Assembly (NCBI GenBank): GCA_013396915.1
Contig: VWZL01003420.1
Coordinates: 434,001-498,000 of the forward strand
DNA length: 64,000 nucleotides
Direction of reading: 5' to 3'
Source: Stercorarius parasiticus
Lineage: Eukaryota > Chordata > Aves > Charadriiformes > Stercorariidae
Shown: piece after piece, positions 1 through 14,256 of the stretch
Position numbering within the stretch: position 1 is the first letter of the stretch
Layout: every line of letters starts with the position of its first letter
Program-made: the position numbers and the translations under genes
Notes under the pieces: model-generated
Told to the model about the DNA's origin: nothing
What the model saw: only the letters and a program-made list of their open reading frames with translations
Databases searched by the model: none

Positions 1-3000
1 AGATACCATTTACACATATTAAATTTCTGAAGGTAACAATATACTCTGTAGCCCTGAAAGACGAAGTAATTCCTGGAAAATCTATTCTATTTTTTAAAGG
101 TATAATTCAAATTTAATAAGGAATATACCAAATACCATTTGCTTTCTGCAGGTCTTAGTTCTTTGAGAGGTATCAGCATAAGAAAACAAACTTTAAGTTT
201 CTCTCTAAGTTTCAAGTTGTAACAAACTAGCATTTTGAAGAAAGCTTTCTATTCCTATTATTCAATATCCTTCTTTTAAATGTTTGTACAGATTATTAGG
301 CAAACACTTGCAAAGGCCAAAGGTAATTAGTAAATATGTTTATGGAAATACTGTGCTTAAAATGTAAATTGAATTATGTTGCTCATTTAAAGCCTTTCAG
401 AAATCCTCTTTAACCACCTCATTTTACAAGTTAGTGAGAGTTTTGCTTTTGACTTTAATGGTTACAGGATTGGCTCATCCTGACATCAGTTAAGTAATCC
501 ATCTTTTAAGGGATCTGTTAGAGATGCACACATACTCAGTAATACTTGCACCTTCAGTGAAATAATTTTCCTTTTAAAAGCAGTTACCACACAGTCATAT
601 GGAGCACATAAACATACCATCAAAGTAAGTACAACGTAGGCCAGCCCTCTGAATCTTCAAATCTTTAAACTTTGGTGCAGTTCTGGTTGAAAAATGTAGC
701 TATTCAAGGTTTGTGTTGGTTAGTTCAATAGAGATGGATATTCTTCCCACCTACTTATTCTTCCCACTTCAACACTGTTGCGAGGAGATATTTCTGATAT
801 CCACCTATGCCAGAGAGAATCTGGTCTACAGCCCATTTAAATCTCAGTACTCCAAAAGACATTTTTAGATAATTGTTATAGACAAATCTTTTTGCAATAC
901 CTTCATGGTTTTACCTATGCCCCATCAACAGGTCAGTTCTGAAAATCATTACTCTAACCAGTATTTCTAGGACACCTTCTCAGACCTAAGACCACACTGC
1001 AGCCAGGTCTAGCTATAAGCCAGCTGGGTAACACAGAAGTTCAGCTATGAATTCACGTATTTTTGTTTATTGAGCTTATTGCTTTAAAACAAGTGGTTCA
1101 AACTTAAGAATTAACAGAATCACTCAGTAGAGTAGAATTAAATCAGCTCAATTAAAAAAAAGTACTCCTGTGGTACATAACATGCAAAAAATACACATTT
1201 TATCAGTCAAATGTTAGAAATGACTAGTATATTAAACTGAAGGTAACCTATAACTGTTCTTTTGGCTGCAGGAAGTAGTTTTCCCATTATGGCCTTCCTA
1301 AACTCCAAACAGGAAATGTAGGATGGACACGAGAAAGATATTTTGGAGACTTCTTGGGGTTAATGTTACTTTAAAGCTCCACCTCCACTGAAATACTATT
1401 TAAAGCACAAATCAAGCAGGTGCAGGTTAGGATGAGATTGAGACAACTAGTGTGGTATTCCTTCAGCATGTTTTCTGGCCTGGGGGTGGGAGTATAGTGA
1501 TAGCTTGGGTGAACCTTGGTGGATGTTTCGTTGCTGAATAGAATATGCAGAAACTGTAAGTCCCATTAGCATTGTCTTGAGTAGACACCTCTTGTTATAT
1601 GAACTTTGATAATCAAAGTTAAGCTTATCTTTTGGGTAATTCTCTCCTTTTCTTTTTTTCTTTTTTTTCTTTTCCTTAACTAGAGGCATTTCTGGGATAG
1701 TGATGGTGTGCTATCACTTCTCATTTATGCCTCTGGTGACTGAGACAGGCTAAGGGCTAACTCTGCCTTAATGAATACTTTATGTGCTATTCTGTGAGCG
1801 TAGACTGCAAGCTTTCTGAGTCTACAGACACCTCTACATCTCTTGTTTTAAGCTTTTCAGGGAACAGGCATGTCATAATACATATATGCACTGCTGTCAA
1901 CTAAAAGGCTGTTTAGACCTCAAGACATCAAGCTCAGGATGACATAATTTGAGCATCTGAACAGCCTGAACTAGATTTGTAAGCATTTTTTTCCTCTTCT
2001 TAGAAGGAGTGTCTGAGACTGGCTTTTCTTCCAGCATTAAGTACCTCAGCTGGAAGGACCTATTTTTACTAAAGAATAGTCTGTATGTCTGAGAACTACC
2101 AAAATTGTTGTCTAGCTTTAAAAAGAGTATCTATGCAAACTTCACTAAAACTGCATGTGTTAAAAAAACCCACAGTTATAAAGTCATTTGAGAAGCTGTT
2201 CTTCTTAAAATATAATGCAGTAAGCTTGAAACATTGTTCAAATTATACAGAAAGCCTGTTTTAAAATGGCATACTGCATACAGCTGTGCTTCTTTAATTT
2301 TGCTATGGAAAGATGAACAGTGTTGTTAACACCTGTTCACGCCTTGTAGTATGGCATTTGAAACTGGCAGCACTAGGTTCTCTAAAAAGCCAAGCTCTGC
2401 TTTTGCTTTTTAATTAAAACGCTTTGGTAAAACTTAAAGACTTTGGATCCACATCATTTCTGACAGAAAGGGATTAAATATGCTTCTTGTAGAATAATTA
2501 CATTATCTTGAAGATACTGCTTTTTTCACGTTCTCTTAGAATACCATCATTATTGCTTCTTCATATGGGCATAAATACATGCTTAAACACTTAAACCTGG
2601 ACATCTGCCTTTAGTGTCATCAGTAGATCACAGTTAATACAGGAGTACAGGACACTCATACCCTAAGGCTGTTTTTGAACTGCCTGCAGAATCAAATATA
2701 ACTCTGCATTATTGGTCTACTCCCTTTGACCTCACTACAATCATTCCCTCTTATCACGCGATTTCTCTTCCTGTAATTTAAATATCAAGGAAGCCTGTTT
2801 CCAAAAGTCAGCTTTATCCACTGGACAGATAGAGCATTCTTTTATGGTGCAAATGGCATTGCAAAGGGCATTAATTTTTTTATTTTTCACCACACTCAAC
2901 CACTGGAAACAGCCTAATACCGATAACAGTGATCAACTTTTTGTACATACTAATTTGTTGTAACTGCAATATATAATTTTATTAATGAATCCTATTCTGT

Positions 3001-3264
3001 ATATTTCTATATCAATAACTTTAAAGGCAACAGCTGTTGGTGTTCAAGCTGTTGTGCAAAGTACACAAAATAATTTGTGGAATCAGTCTGTTCAGTTCTT
3101 GCTTTGAAAAACATAAGGATCTTTACTTTTATCCTTACAAGGGTTTTATTTCTGGTCGCCACATCTCTCCTAACCTCACTACTTTCCTTATGCTATTCCA
3201 CTTTGTCTAAGTGCTATTAACAGTCACTTCTTGGCAACTTACTGAAACTCTTTGCAATCTTAAT
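1..3264. other. AT-rich intergenic DNA, no gene seen
   Basis: I see no exon, RNA gene or well-preserved repeat here. The only open frame the sequence offers is an 80-residue minus-strand one near 1447-1689 whose start is a run of lysines made by a poly-pyrimidine tract; it has no recognisable domain. The stretch lies far upstream of the NUDT4 CpG island and reads like ordinary non-coding vertebrate DNA. Confidence 0.6.
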
Positions 3265-4386
3265 TTTAGTAAGGCCTTTGACGCTGTCTCTGTTTAACAT
3301 CCTCATAGACGAGCTTACAATGTACAGGTTAGATCAGTGGACAGTGAGGTGGATTGAAAACAAGAAAGGCCAGGCCAAGAGGGTTGTGAGTGGCACAAAG
3401 ACCAGCTGGAGGCAGGTCACTGGTGGTGTACTCCAGGGGTCAATACTGGGGCCAGTACTGTCTAACACTCTCATTAATGACTTGTATGAAGGGACAGAAT
3501 GCACCCTCAGCAAGTTCACAGATGGATACAACATACAAAACTGGATGGAGTGGCTAATACACCAGATGGGTGCTCTGCTTTCAAGAGGGACCTCAACAGG
3601 AAGGAGAAATGGGCAGAGAGAAACCTCATGAAGTTCAATAAAGTGAAATACGAACTCCTGCACCTGGGCATGAATAACCCCAGGCTCAAATACAAGCTGG
3701 GAACCGACTATCTGGAAAGCAGCTCTGCAGAGAAGGACCTTGGGTTCTTTCCAACCAATGTGTTGACCATGAGACAGCAATGTGCCCTTGCAGCAAGGAA
3801 GGCCAAGAGCCTCCTGGGCTGCATTAGGAACAGCATTGCCAACAGGTCAAGGTAAGTGATCCTTCCCTTCTATTCAGCCCTGGTGATACACAACTGGAGT
3901 CCTGGGTCCACTGCTAGGCTCCCCAGTGCAAGACAGAGACTAACTGGATTGAGTCCAGCAAAGGGCAACTTAGATGATTAAGGGTCTGGAGCACCTGACA
4001 TGAGAGGCTGAGAGATGCAAGTGTTCAGCCCAGAGAAGAAAAGGTTCAGGGGGATCCTATCCATCTGTATAAATACTGGATAGGAGGGAACAAAGAAGAG
4101 GGAGCCGGACTCTTCTCAGTAGTGCCCAGTGACAGGGTCAATGTGGACAAATTAAAATACATGAAATTCCATCTGAACGCAAAACCATTTTTTTTTACTC
4201 TGTGAGGGTGATCAAACCATGGACCGGGTTGCCAAGAGAGGTTGTGGAGCCTCCATCCTTGGACATATTCAAAACACATCTGGACACGGCCCTAAGCAAC
4301 CTGCTCTAGATGATGCTGCTTGAGCAGGAGTTGGACTATATGATCCCCAGAGGTTCCTTTCAACTTCAACCATTCTGTGAATTCTA
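3265..4386 (+). mobile_element. CR1 LINE, 5'-truncated, older copy
   Basis: This is the 3' part of a CR1 non-LTR retrotransposon. It opens inside the reverse transcriptase with the reading FSKAFDAVS, then shows the RT block [10 protein letters not shown] (CR1 normally has PQGS) and LSKFTDGYN, where active copies have the catalytic FADD. It continues with [16 protein letters not shown] and the downstream C-terminal RT region, and ends near 4380 in the short CR1 tail around 'cattctgtgaattcta'. A deletion just after the start removes the usual HDIL segment, and several frameshifts and stops break the frame into pieces. The copy is dead: RT is incomplete, the catalytic aspartates are lost and ORF1 is absent. 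Compared with the copy at 13.2-14.3 kb it has more changes from the CR1 sequence I remember, so I infer it is older. The family call is secure; the subfamily needs a repeat library. Confidence 0.93.
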
Positions 4387-4739
4387 AAACAGAGGTACTG
4401 CTAACATTTTTGCTACCATTTCTCCTTGTAAAAGCTACACGGGAACAGGATGGAAAAGAATCACCCCAATCTCCAGGCTGTCATATTCTCAATGTTAAAG
4501 TGTTGCTTTCTTAAACTAATCAGTCCTAAATGAAGTTAGGGCTCCCATTCTCACACCTCCTACTTGAAGGTTAGGTGGTTTTAAAAACCTTACTCTAATT
4601 TATTTTAGCCTAGTTCACACACACATGTTCTTATCCCCACATTGTTTTTCATTCTAAGTATATTTTCCCCTCTCATATATTTATAGACATGTGGGCTTAT
4701 TTGGTGCATGAAAACAAAGCTTTTATGGGCTCTTATAAT

Positions 4740-4915
4740 ATGCTGTCCATGCCTGTGATCGCTCTCATAGCCTTTCCCTGCACCTGTTCCAGTTTTAATT
4801 CATCCTTCATGAATATGGAAGAGCAGAATGGTACACATTATTCCTCAAAAAAAATATGATATTAATGCCTTCCTCTCTGTTCTATCTATTGTAAACATTT
4901 TCTTCATTCTTTGTA
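4740..4915. repeat. Decayed ancient sauropsid interspersed repeat (trace)
   Basis: The run from 'ctcatagcctttccctgcac' through 'ttccagttttaattcatcc', 'gagcagaatggtacacatta' and 'atatgatattaatgcc' follows, in order, a segment I remember as very common in turtle and crocodile genomes. The match is from memory, diverged and gapped, so the family is not named. The + strand orientation is the one in which I remember the element. The trace at 58120-58380 appears to be another part of the same family. Confidence 0.4.
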
Positions 4916-7900
4916 GGTAACAGATCATTTGATTACTCCTGCCAGACTAAATGGGAGAAATTAATACAACAGAAGACTCGTGTTTAACCTGCGCTATGCT
5001 TACAGTCCATACTATTGTGGGCAACAGATGTGAGGCGCCTTTGTGCATCCTCATGGCTGTAGCCATTTCATTAAGATTTTGCTTCCAGGCAAAAATCAAT
5101 TGAAGTCTTTTTATTATGGCTGTATGTCCACCCATGCGCATTCTTTGATGCTGCAGACTGCTTTTCTCAGGAATCTTCAGCAGCCTCTGTAAGATGCCCT
5201 AAGAAGTAGAAAGATCTTAGGCGTTAGAGGATCTAATTCAAGTTAGTCCAGCACATACAAAACTACTCATCAGAGAGTGGGTGAGTTTGGCTTTCTCTAA
5301 ACAAGCCGTAAACATGCATTTTAAACCATGCCTATGAGACTTGTTCTCTGCTTATACCTAGTTCACTGTAAATAAAAAAAAAAAAAAGTCTGGGTTACAA
5401 TTTTCAAAAGTAGCAGAAGTGACTTAGGCTCATCAGTCACTTATGAAAATGGAACGCCAGGGCTTTGATATTTCCATTCTAAGTAAGTTCCTAAATTAGA
5501 GAAGACACTGAAACAGAGCTTCAGCAGTAGAGCGAGCCATTTGATAAGCCAAAAATAACCATTAGCAAAGCAAATATAACTCTAAAGAGATGTAATCTAT
5601 TTAGAAGAACTATGGAAGGTAGAAGGTGATGGAAGGAGGGGGAAAGCTAATGCAGAGATCACTTATAACTTATGATGTAAATGAAATACGATCCTGTGGC
5701 ATCTTGAAGCTTGGGATATATTTGTTCATGAGATACAAGCTCATCATCTTCTATATAGAGTTAGGACAGCCTTGTAATATTACATTTTTCTGCCCACCCT
5801 CCCTAAAATTTTGAAGGAGAGTGAGGTAAGAGAGTTGTAAAACAAAGTGGGAGAAATTACTCTCATATACTGAGCAACCCACTGGCAGTTTTGTGCTCTT
5901 TGCTACTATTTGCAGTTACATTGTTTTCAATAAGGCACTGTTTCAGTCCTGACATTTATTGTGCCATTACAGCCATTAATATGTGAATGCCCATTTTTAA
6001 ATCACTATCACTTCTCCTATCTTCCATTTATTGGAGCGAATATACGATGTGAAGAGTGGTGGGAGGTGATATTTTTTGTTTGAAAGTAATAAAGTCTACA
6101 GAACTAAAATAAGCTGAAAAAATAATTCCCATTTTCTGTCTTTTGTAACCACAATTCCACCCTCAAATATTTCACTACTTACAGTGATTATGTATGTTCA
6201 TAGGAAGGAAGCAAATGGCAATCCAATATTAGGTTGACTTACTGTAGCTAAAATTACAGAGTAAATATCAGTTCACTGAGACACCCTCAATTCATTAGCG
6301 AATCTTATCCTCAGTATCTTGATATATATACACTGCTACAAATTCTGCCAGTTCTCAGCAAAATGGATTTGCTTCCTTTCTCATGTATTTTTCATTGGTA
6401 CTCCATAAAAATACAGTCACCCTAAAGAAAGGGACGCTTACCCTTTGCTTGAGATTATATTTTTAGAGTGTCAGTTATAAAGATATACTAAAGCAGTACC
6501 TCCCTTTTACTTGATAATAAACATAGCTCAACAGCTGAAAAGATATATTTACAATCTTCCACCAGAATCCTCCCAAGCCCTTACTGCTAAGAAAAACAAG
6601 TGGGCCACTGCAGCATGTCCCAGAACTATTTTGGTATTGGGGGAAGTGCAAGTTCCAAACCAGTGTGGAAAAATGCCCTGCCAGCTGCTCCCCTTTCATA
6701 CAAATGTAAGCTTAAGTGTCTTCCCTGATGAACTAGTAGATGCAAGAACTTTCAGATAAGTTGCTTCTGTATCATTAGTGCCTCATCCACAGAGATTTTT
6801 AGCTGTCTGAAGGCTCAAAGGTTCAAATTAATTACTGGAAATTAATCAAGTATCACACCTCACCTGACCTACAGTAACTGGCTGTGCAAGTCAACAAAAA
6901 AAGTGCAATGTAACTCACAGCAGCTCAGCTCCCTACACTATGGAGTACGCTCACTCAAATCACTTGTGCCTGCCACATATCAAGAGCACAGAGCATACAG
7001 ACCTATTGAGGCTCAGTAACTTGTTACCTCATACCAAATGGCTCTACTCTGAGTAACATTTGTATTTATAAATATAAATCTGCTTTCAAAGCTCTAGCAC
7101 CTGAAAAGTCATTGGTGCTTTAACTCTCACCCAGTGAAGTTAGCTGAGTGCCGGACATTCTACTACTCTGCATGCCAAGATCTTGGTTTAGCTGAGCATT
7201 TCAAGGGCCCATCTCATGCCTACTGATTGCAAGTTGTCAGGCCTGTGCTTTAGCTGCTGACCAACCCAATAGACAGGCTTGTAGTACAAGTGTCACACCA
7301 AGACCAGATTATAACACTGGGTATAACACACACTTCCACTTAGAAGCGCTACCAAAGCAGAAGGTGGCATCCCCACCTTTTACGTGGTTGTCTAAAGGCT
7401 GGCATACTCGGGGAGGTAAGAGACTACTCAGTTGAGGGGATTCAAACCCAGATTCTTACACTGTTCTTGGAAGCATGAGGGCATTGGGCTTTTTAAAAGG
7501 GATTTATAATGCAGTTCATGCGTTTAAAGAGAAGTTTAAAAATGTGAACCTCCAGTGAGTCAAAACCTTGGGAAGCAAACAGAAGTCAAGTGTGCGTGGA
7601 ATTTTTCTAAATCGCATGAGCTTCTGGAATCTGATTCACATATGTGGCATTAATGACAATAATAAGTGCAATAATGGCAATAACTGACACAAAGCATGCT
7701 GAAACTAGTTTAGTCTGGAGATGAAAAAGACTAAGAAAATAGTTGGATGGTCTATATGAACTGCATACAAACACAGCTTCTTGGTCAAGCTGAGACCAAA
7801 AGTCAGACAGACATAGTCTGGCTGCTGATGCTGCAACATTAGTGCTTCCCTATCAAGAAAGCAGTCATAAAATCAAGCAAGTAGTTATAAGATGCAACAT

Positions 7901-10900
7901 CACCTCTTCCATCTTGACTGTTTTTTTCTTCAAATCAATCCTTTTCATTAGTGTTACTATCTCCTCTTTCTTCAGAATGAGTTTCAGGCTTCTTGTAAGT
8001 TGCAGTCAAAGGTAGGACCGAAGCTGACTTAGACCAAAATTCATTAGCTATAAGCAAAATAGCACTGCAGAGGCTTCAGTTACAACATAGTACCAGGATA
8101 CTGCCCAGGTTTGTACAGCTGAAGCCAAATTCAAGGCTCTTGTAACTTCAGCGCTGTTGCCTAGGCTAGCTAGATCAATATTTGCAAAGCAATATCTTTA
8201 TGTCGCTGTCATACCTTTAACTGCAATGTAGATACAGTCACAGGTAGTGCTCATTAGTGCTCTGAACTCACATAGAGACCAAAATTGGCAATTTGCCTTC
8301 TCAACTATTTGAGACACTAAATTTTTGTGACTAAGCTGGGTTTTATACAAAACTATGGATCACAGCCAGAAGGACATTGCAACAGGGTAAATGACATGAC
8401 AAAGCAGATAACCAGCCTGGAAATTAAATCTATCTCAGTGCAAACTGCCAGACTTCCAAGACATACTAAAGACTGCTATTTCAAAATGAGGAGATGCTAG
8501 ACATTCTCTGTACCACATTTTGATTGTCTAACCTAATGCTCCCATGAACTCAAGTTGTACTGAAATTTGAGGGGAGGCAGTTAAGCCATGAGAAGCTTCT
8601 ATTAGTCTACCAAGATAAATTTTCCTTTTTGATGCACACAACAGTCTTGTCCTTTTTCTGAAAGCAACATATTACATCATAGCAACATGTAATTTTACTT
8701 TGCAGTGCAGGTATATATTTAAGATAGACTATAACCTATTATACACACATGAAGCCCCACTGAGAAATTGTTTGCAAAAAAATACTTTGGTGATCCAAGC
8801 ATCCAGAAGAGAACCAAGGCTAACAAAATGCTAAAACTTAAAAATGTCTTAGAATTTCTGGGATTTTCATCCTCTACTCAGTTTCATCTCTGATGCTTTT
8901 GTAAGTAACAATCAAGAGGCCATGCTGCACATGGAGATGGAAGAGGCTACAAAATAGCACAGCCACCCTATCGCCTAAGCCCGAGCACACATCCCATGCA
9001 GAATGGCACTGCTGGAAGAGCTACTGTCTCCATATCACCTTCCCCACATCCACATCTGTTATAATACAAATTTGTTTTATATATATCCAGGCTGTTCCCA
9101 AAGATTGTGGGTTTTTTATCTGCCAATAAGCAAATTCTATCTTCAGTTTCAACCTCAGGATAGAAGGCAAAGGCTGGGAGCTGGTGCTACAACTTCCATC
9201 TACAAAATCTCCTGTGTGGGCAGCATCACAAGAAATTCTTCAAGGCACATTGCAGCTCAGAAGGCATTGATGGCTATGTTTGCACAATGTAGTGACAGTA
9301 GATATAAACACTATTTGAGCACAGTTTAAATTTAATTTCAGAGCATGTGAACTGTGGGCATCCAGGAAATGGGACACAAATATCAGAGTGGAAGACCCAG
9401 GGTCAGTGCTGTCACCCCACCTTTGCAACAACTGTGGTTCTCAGTAGCCCTGCAATAAAACTGGTAGGAATTTTTATATCACAAAACCCCCAAGCATATC
9501 ACTAGTGGAGCTAATGTGTTTCCCCACCCTGCTAACTAAGATTAAATGATTAGACCAACATCACCCATCTCTGGTACAAGACTAATAAACATTGTTATAA
9601 CACTGTATTCCTCTTTACAAGCAAGATGAGACTGTGCCGTATCTGGAAAAATCAGTGGATAAAAATGGTCATGTACCTTTGTTACAGCTGGTTAAAAAGA
9701 ATACAAAAGCCTCTCATGACATAGCTACAAATCATGCTACCACACAAATTCAGGATTAAAATCTTTTCTTCTTTTTTTTTTTTTTAAATAGGGGAGGAGG
9801 GGACATTTAGATTTAATTGCACACAAATAGAGAATAAACAAAACAACCCAAGAAACAAATAGCTTTCCAAAGTATGAAATCTTTCCCTTTCTTAAATGCA
9901 AAATGCATGCTACTGGTTGCAGAAAGGACTATCTTTTAAAGCTAAAAAGTGAGAGACAACATATATCATGCACTGAGACATCTGTGGCTGATGCAGGAAG
10001 CAAAATAAGGAAAGATGACACACAGAAACTAAGGATTCTCTGCTGTGGGCTACTGTCAATGCAAAGCTCAACTTGACTGTCACAAAGAACAAGCTGTCAG
10101 CAATCTCATCGCTGATGGTGGTCCAAGGGCTGACTAGCACTGTTCAAACAATGGGAAAGACCAACATGAGAATGGAAGTGGAACCCAAAACGTGCTGGTT
10201 GATCCCATCTCATCCGTGGTTCCTCCCAATAACATTGTTATGCAGCCTTGCCAGAAGTCAGACTCACATTTCCAAGTGCCCTTAAGCATCCAATTCCTAT
10301 TGACTTCAATGGGAATCAGGCTCCTAAATGCATTTGGCAGTCTCAGCTTTACTGCCTCTGCACTCCAGCAGCAGAGAGAAGCTTTTGTCCTACACTGTTT
10401 CTGCCTCAATGCCTTTTGAGGAAAAAAGGAGAAAAATACATGCATGTCTTAGGCATGATTCATGTTTGTTTTGCAAGGAGAGAACCACATAGCCACCACA
10501 AAAAGATATATCAAGAGGTATATCATTATGTATGGCTTTTAATAGTAAGTGACAGCACTGTCTGGTTACTACTATATTACCTCTTTCAGAAACTCTGACA
10601 GCACAGTCCAATATTAAGGAAATCACTATTCTCTTTATTTCAGGTATCTTAGAAAGCTAGCTTTAAGGCCTTGCATTTGTGTTATGTTTAACAACTATTT
10701 TATATACAAAATGTATTTGGGTATAGTTACCCTGGCTGTCAGGCAGTTTGATTGCATCAGTTTATAATAACACAACGGAATGTATTTAAGGTGACTCTCT
10801 TTAGAATTATGTTCTGTTAGTGTTCAGCTCCCCTTATGAGAGGAGATGACTGAGGAAAAAAGAAAAATAGCACATGGCAGCTATTACCAAAATAAACACA

Positions 10901-11499
10901 TACCACATCTTGTTCTGAAACCTTGCACGCTACTCAAGTTACTTTAAGAGTAAAAAGAGTCAAAAAAAAAAAATATATCAATTCCATTTACTGCCACACA
11001 TTTTTATTTTTTTTTGCCTGGCAACAGGACATCCTTGCTGGCATTATGAAGATCTGATATCCATTAAGAAAAAGAAAAGAAAAAAAGCAACTGTGCTAGA
11101 AATCATGAATGTCAAAGAAAATTGAGAATGCAAGCACATGCTGAGTCTTGTTCTCCAGTGTACTAGCAGAAATACATTCCAAAAACAGGTTTTAACCTAA
11201 GAAACTCTGATTTGGAGTAGAAATTCTTCTTGATATGGAAACAGAGAGAAATATACAAAATGATAACCAGTACTTATGTTACTTTTAATGCTTAAAATGT
11301 TAAATGGTTTATCGACATACCACCATAGACATCGCTTATTTTTGCATGCCACAGTGTCATCACAGACCTTCAGCAGTGACAGCTGACTGACGATTTATCT
11401 CCTTTTGTATAAATGAGACATAGCTACTGCTTGGATTAGCCTGCTCCCAAGGGCAAAGAATCAGAAAAAAATCTTTCTTTCTAGGACAAGGACTTGAAA

Positions 11500-11700
11500 A
11501 AGTAGGACTTAAAATGTCATCTGGTCCATTCCTCTACTTCAAGGCAGGACTGTTACGGTTTAAACTATATTTTGGCATTTTTGAGTCTGTATCTAGAATA
11601 GCCTGTATCTGATGACTAGAAGATACAAGTGAAACCAAACCTCCCCGAACCCAGACAAGGTTTCAACCCTGCAAACTAATTATGGAAAAAATATGAAGAG
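11500..11700. repeat. Possible ancient CR1-like fragment
   Basis: The phrase 'gtcatctggtccattcctct' followed by 'caaggcaggac' resembles the segment that reads 'catctagtccaaccccctgc' then 'caaagcagg' in old avian CR1-type repeats. Beyond about 40 bases the resemblance fades. This could be chance; a profile search against a bird repeat library would decide. Confidence 0.25.
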
Positions 11701-13159
11701 TGATACTCTAGGAGTTACACTTGAATTACATGGTTTGATCTGTGGGAGGTTATTGTAAGCTGTAGTGTTGTGCCTTGAAAGTGATGCTTTTAGTATGAAA
11801 ATTCCTGAACACAGGAATGCCTAGGTCTGCGGGCTTTTACACTGGCTTTCAAAAATTTGGTATACTGTAAGTACATCAGAACAGTTAACAACAATTGTCT
11901 TATAAAACAATACAGAAAAATACCTGCTTGATTTTCTGCATCTATTACAAATGTACCAAAGTACAGGTATCATTAGACACAGAAGTCAACATGTCCAGCT
12001 TGCAGGTAAGGAAATATTCCTTTCTCACCAATGAATAACAGGAATCTATGTTGTTTAATCTACCAGGTGATTGAAGTGCCATTTAAGTAATTGAATGCTT
12101 TGTGTTCCTCCTGAAGACAATGTGATTTTAAGCATGTTTATGTACAATGTGTGGAATGAACTTGTTTCCCTTCTGAAGAGATTTGTATTTTCTTACTGCA
12201 ATTCTACAGATTACTTCTATGTAACAAAAACCCCAGAGTGTAAAAAAATTAAACTTAAGCACATTTTCAGAGGCATTTTCCTGTTTAGTCATCACTAGGA
12301 ACAAAATGTTGGCTCTTTGTTAAGGAGGAAATCTCACAAATACCATATGCAACAAGGTTCCCAAAATGGTAGCTGGCAGCAGCAGAAAACATGCTTTCAC
12401 AGACCAAAATCTTAATTCAGATGGACAAATGAAATACCATTTTTACTAGCTGTAGCTAGTATGCACCATAAAGCATCTTTGTTCTCTCTTTTTTTTTTGC
12501 CATTCATATCTGCCTTTCCTTTCTGTTCCATTCTTTTTCTTGATGCTCACTCTTGTTACTTTAGTTTTCAGAAATTCTTTCTGTATTTCCACTTCACCTT
12601 ACTTTCAGATCAGCAGTGAACTCACTGCCTACTTATTCTCAAATGACAACCATTTTGTTCCAGAAAACAGCTGAGGAGCAACAGCTAAAAAAATAAAATA
12701 AATTAAAAAAAAAAGGGAAAGGGAGTTAACTTGCCACTATTCTAGTCCTCTTTTGCACAGCAGCAGGCAATTTGAGATGTTTCCACTGCTGGAAGAGCTG
12801 GGGCAGGGGGGGTATTTTTTAAAAGAAAGTTGAAAAATTTTGTATACTATTTCGAAACAAAGTAAAAATGGTTAGTTTCACTTTACCATTGCAAAATAAT
12901 TGTTTAGGATTTACACAAGCCAGTCTGGCCTGGATTACTATTTGAAAATATTCCTTACTGGTAAAATCAGTATCATGGCTAATGTGAGTCTACATGATCT
13001 ACTTAAGTAATTTTGTAGCTCATTTCTGCACAAGATTATCATTAAAGTCATAGCATTAATGCTACCGGATAAGTCAGGGATCCTGTTGTTTCCATGAGCA
13101 CTTGTAAAAAAATCCTTCAAAGGAGGTTATAAGAAGCCCTGAAGTGACAGCCCTGTCCT

Positions 13160-14256
13160 GTCCTGCATGACATCTTCTCTCTAAATTGGAGAGACACGGA
13201 TTTGATGGATGGACCACTCAGCGGCTAACGAATTGGCTGGATGGTTGCACTCAAAGAGTTCTGCTCAACTCTTTGTCCAAGCAGCAAACAGTGACGAGTG
13301 GCATTCCTCAGGGACCAGCAATGCTTCATATCTTTGTTGGCGACATGTACAGTGGGAATGAGTGCACTCTCAGCAAGTTTGCCGGTAACACCAAGCTGTG
13401 GTGCAGTCAACACGCAGCAGGAAAGGGATGCCATCCAAAGGGGTCTGGATGGACTTGAGAGGTGGGCCCGTGCAAATCTCATGAAGTTCAACAAGGACAA
13501 GTGCAAGGTCCTGCACCTGGGTCAAGGCAATCTCAAGGACAAATACAGGCTGGGCAGAGAATGGATTGAGAACAACCCTGAGGAGAAGGATTTGGGGTGT
13601 TGGTTGATGAGAAGCTCAACATGAGCCAGCAATGTGCGCTCATAGCCCAGAAAGCCAACCACATCCTGGGCTGCATCAAAAGAAGCGTCGCCAGCAGGTC
13701 AAGGAGGTGATTCTGCCCCTCTACTCTGCTCTCGTGAGACCCCACCTGGAGTACTGCGTCCAGCTCTGGAGTCCTCAACATAGGAAGGACATGGACCTGT
13801 TGGAATAAGTCCAGAGGAGGGCCACGAAAATGATCAGAAGGCTGGAGCACCTCTCCTGTGAGGACAGGCTGAGGTTGTTCAGCCTGGAGAAGAGAAGGCT
13901 CCAAGGAGACCTTATAGCATCCTTCCAGTAGCTAAAGGAGCCTATAGGAAAGATGGGGAGGAACTCTTTATGAGGGAGTGTAGTGATAGGATGAGGGGTA
14001 AAGGTTTTAAACTGAAAGAGGGTAGAACTATGTCAGATATTAGGAAGAAATTCTTTACTGTGAGGGTGGTGAGGCAGTGGAACAGGTTGCCCAGAGAAGC
14101 TGTGGATGCCCCATCCCTGGAAGTGTTCAAGACCAGTCTGGATGGGGCTTTGAGCAACCTGGTCTAGTGGGAGGTGTCCCTGCTCATGGCAGGGGGGTTA
14201 GAACATGATGATCCTTAAGGTCCCTTCCAACCTAAACCATTCAATGATTCTATGAC
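13160..14256 (+). mobile_element. CR1 LINE, 5'-truncated, better-preserved copy
   Basis: This is a second 3' portion of a CR1 retrotransposon. It starts in the RT domain at the HDI segment ('catgacatcttctctctaaa'), runs through RYGFDGWT-like and NWLDGCTQRVLLN, then SGIPQGPAM and LSKFAGNTKLW, where the catalytic FADD is replaced by FAGN. Next come RANLMKFNKDKCKVLHLG, the thumb-like C-terminal part with RKKFFTVRVVRQWNRLPREA and FKTSLDGALSNLV, and the classic CR1 3' UTR with 'aggtcccttccaacctaaac' ending in 'attctatgac'. Several frameshifts and in-frame stops make it non-functional. It lies in the same orientation as the copy at 3.3 kb but is not a tandem duplicate: the 5' truncation points differ and the copies have diverged independently. 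The short tail without poly(A) is normal for CR1. Confidence 0.96.

Larger units (their letters stand above)
4387..13159. other. Intergenic DNA, no gene seen
   Basis: About 8.8 kb without a supportable gene. Open frames of 60-123 codons on both strands (for example 9003-9329 and 10134-10598) overlap each other in several frames, start at arbitrary ATGs and show no domain, so I treat them as chance. Two weak ancient-repeat traces (4740-4915 and about 11500-11700) are listed separately. Poly-A and poly-T runs occur near 5370, 9772, 10960 and 12490. Confidence 0.6.

Noticed and set aside
7200..7470. tRNA-like B-box 'ggggattcaaaccc' suggesting a tRNA or tRNA-derived SINE
   Set aside because: No A-box at the right distance and no acceptor-stem pairing were seen; a SINE relic is possible but not supportable.
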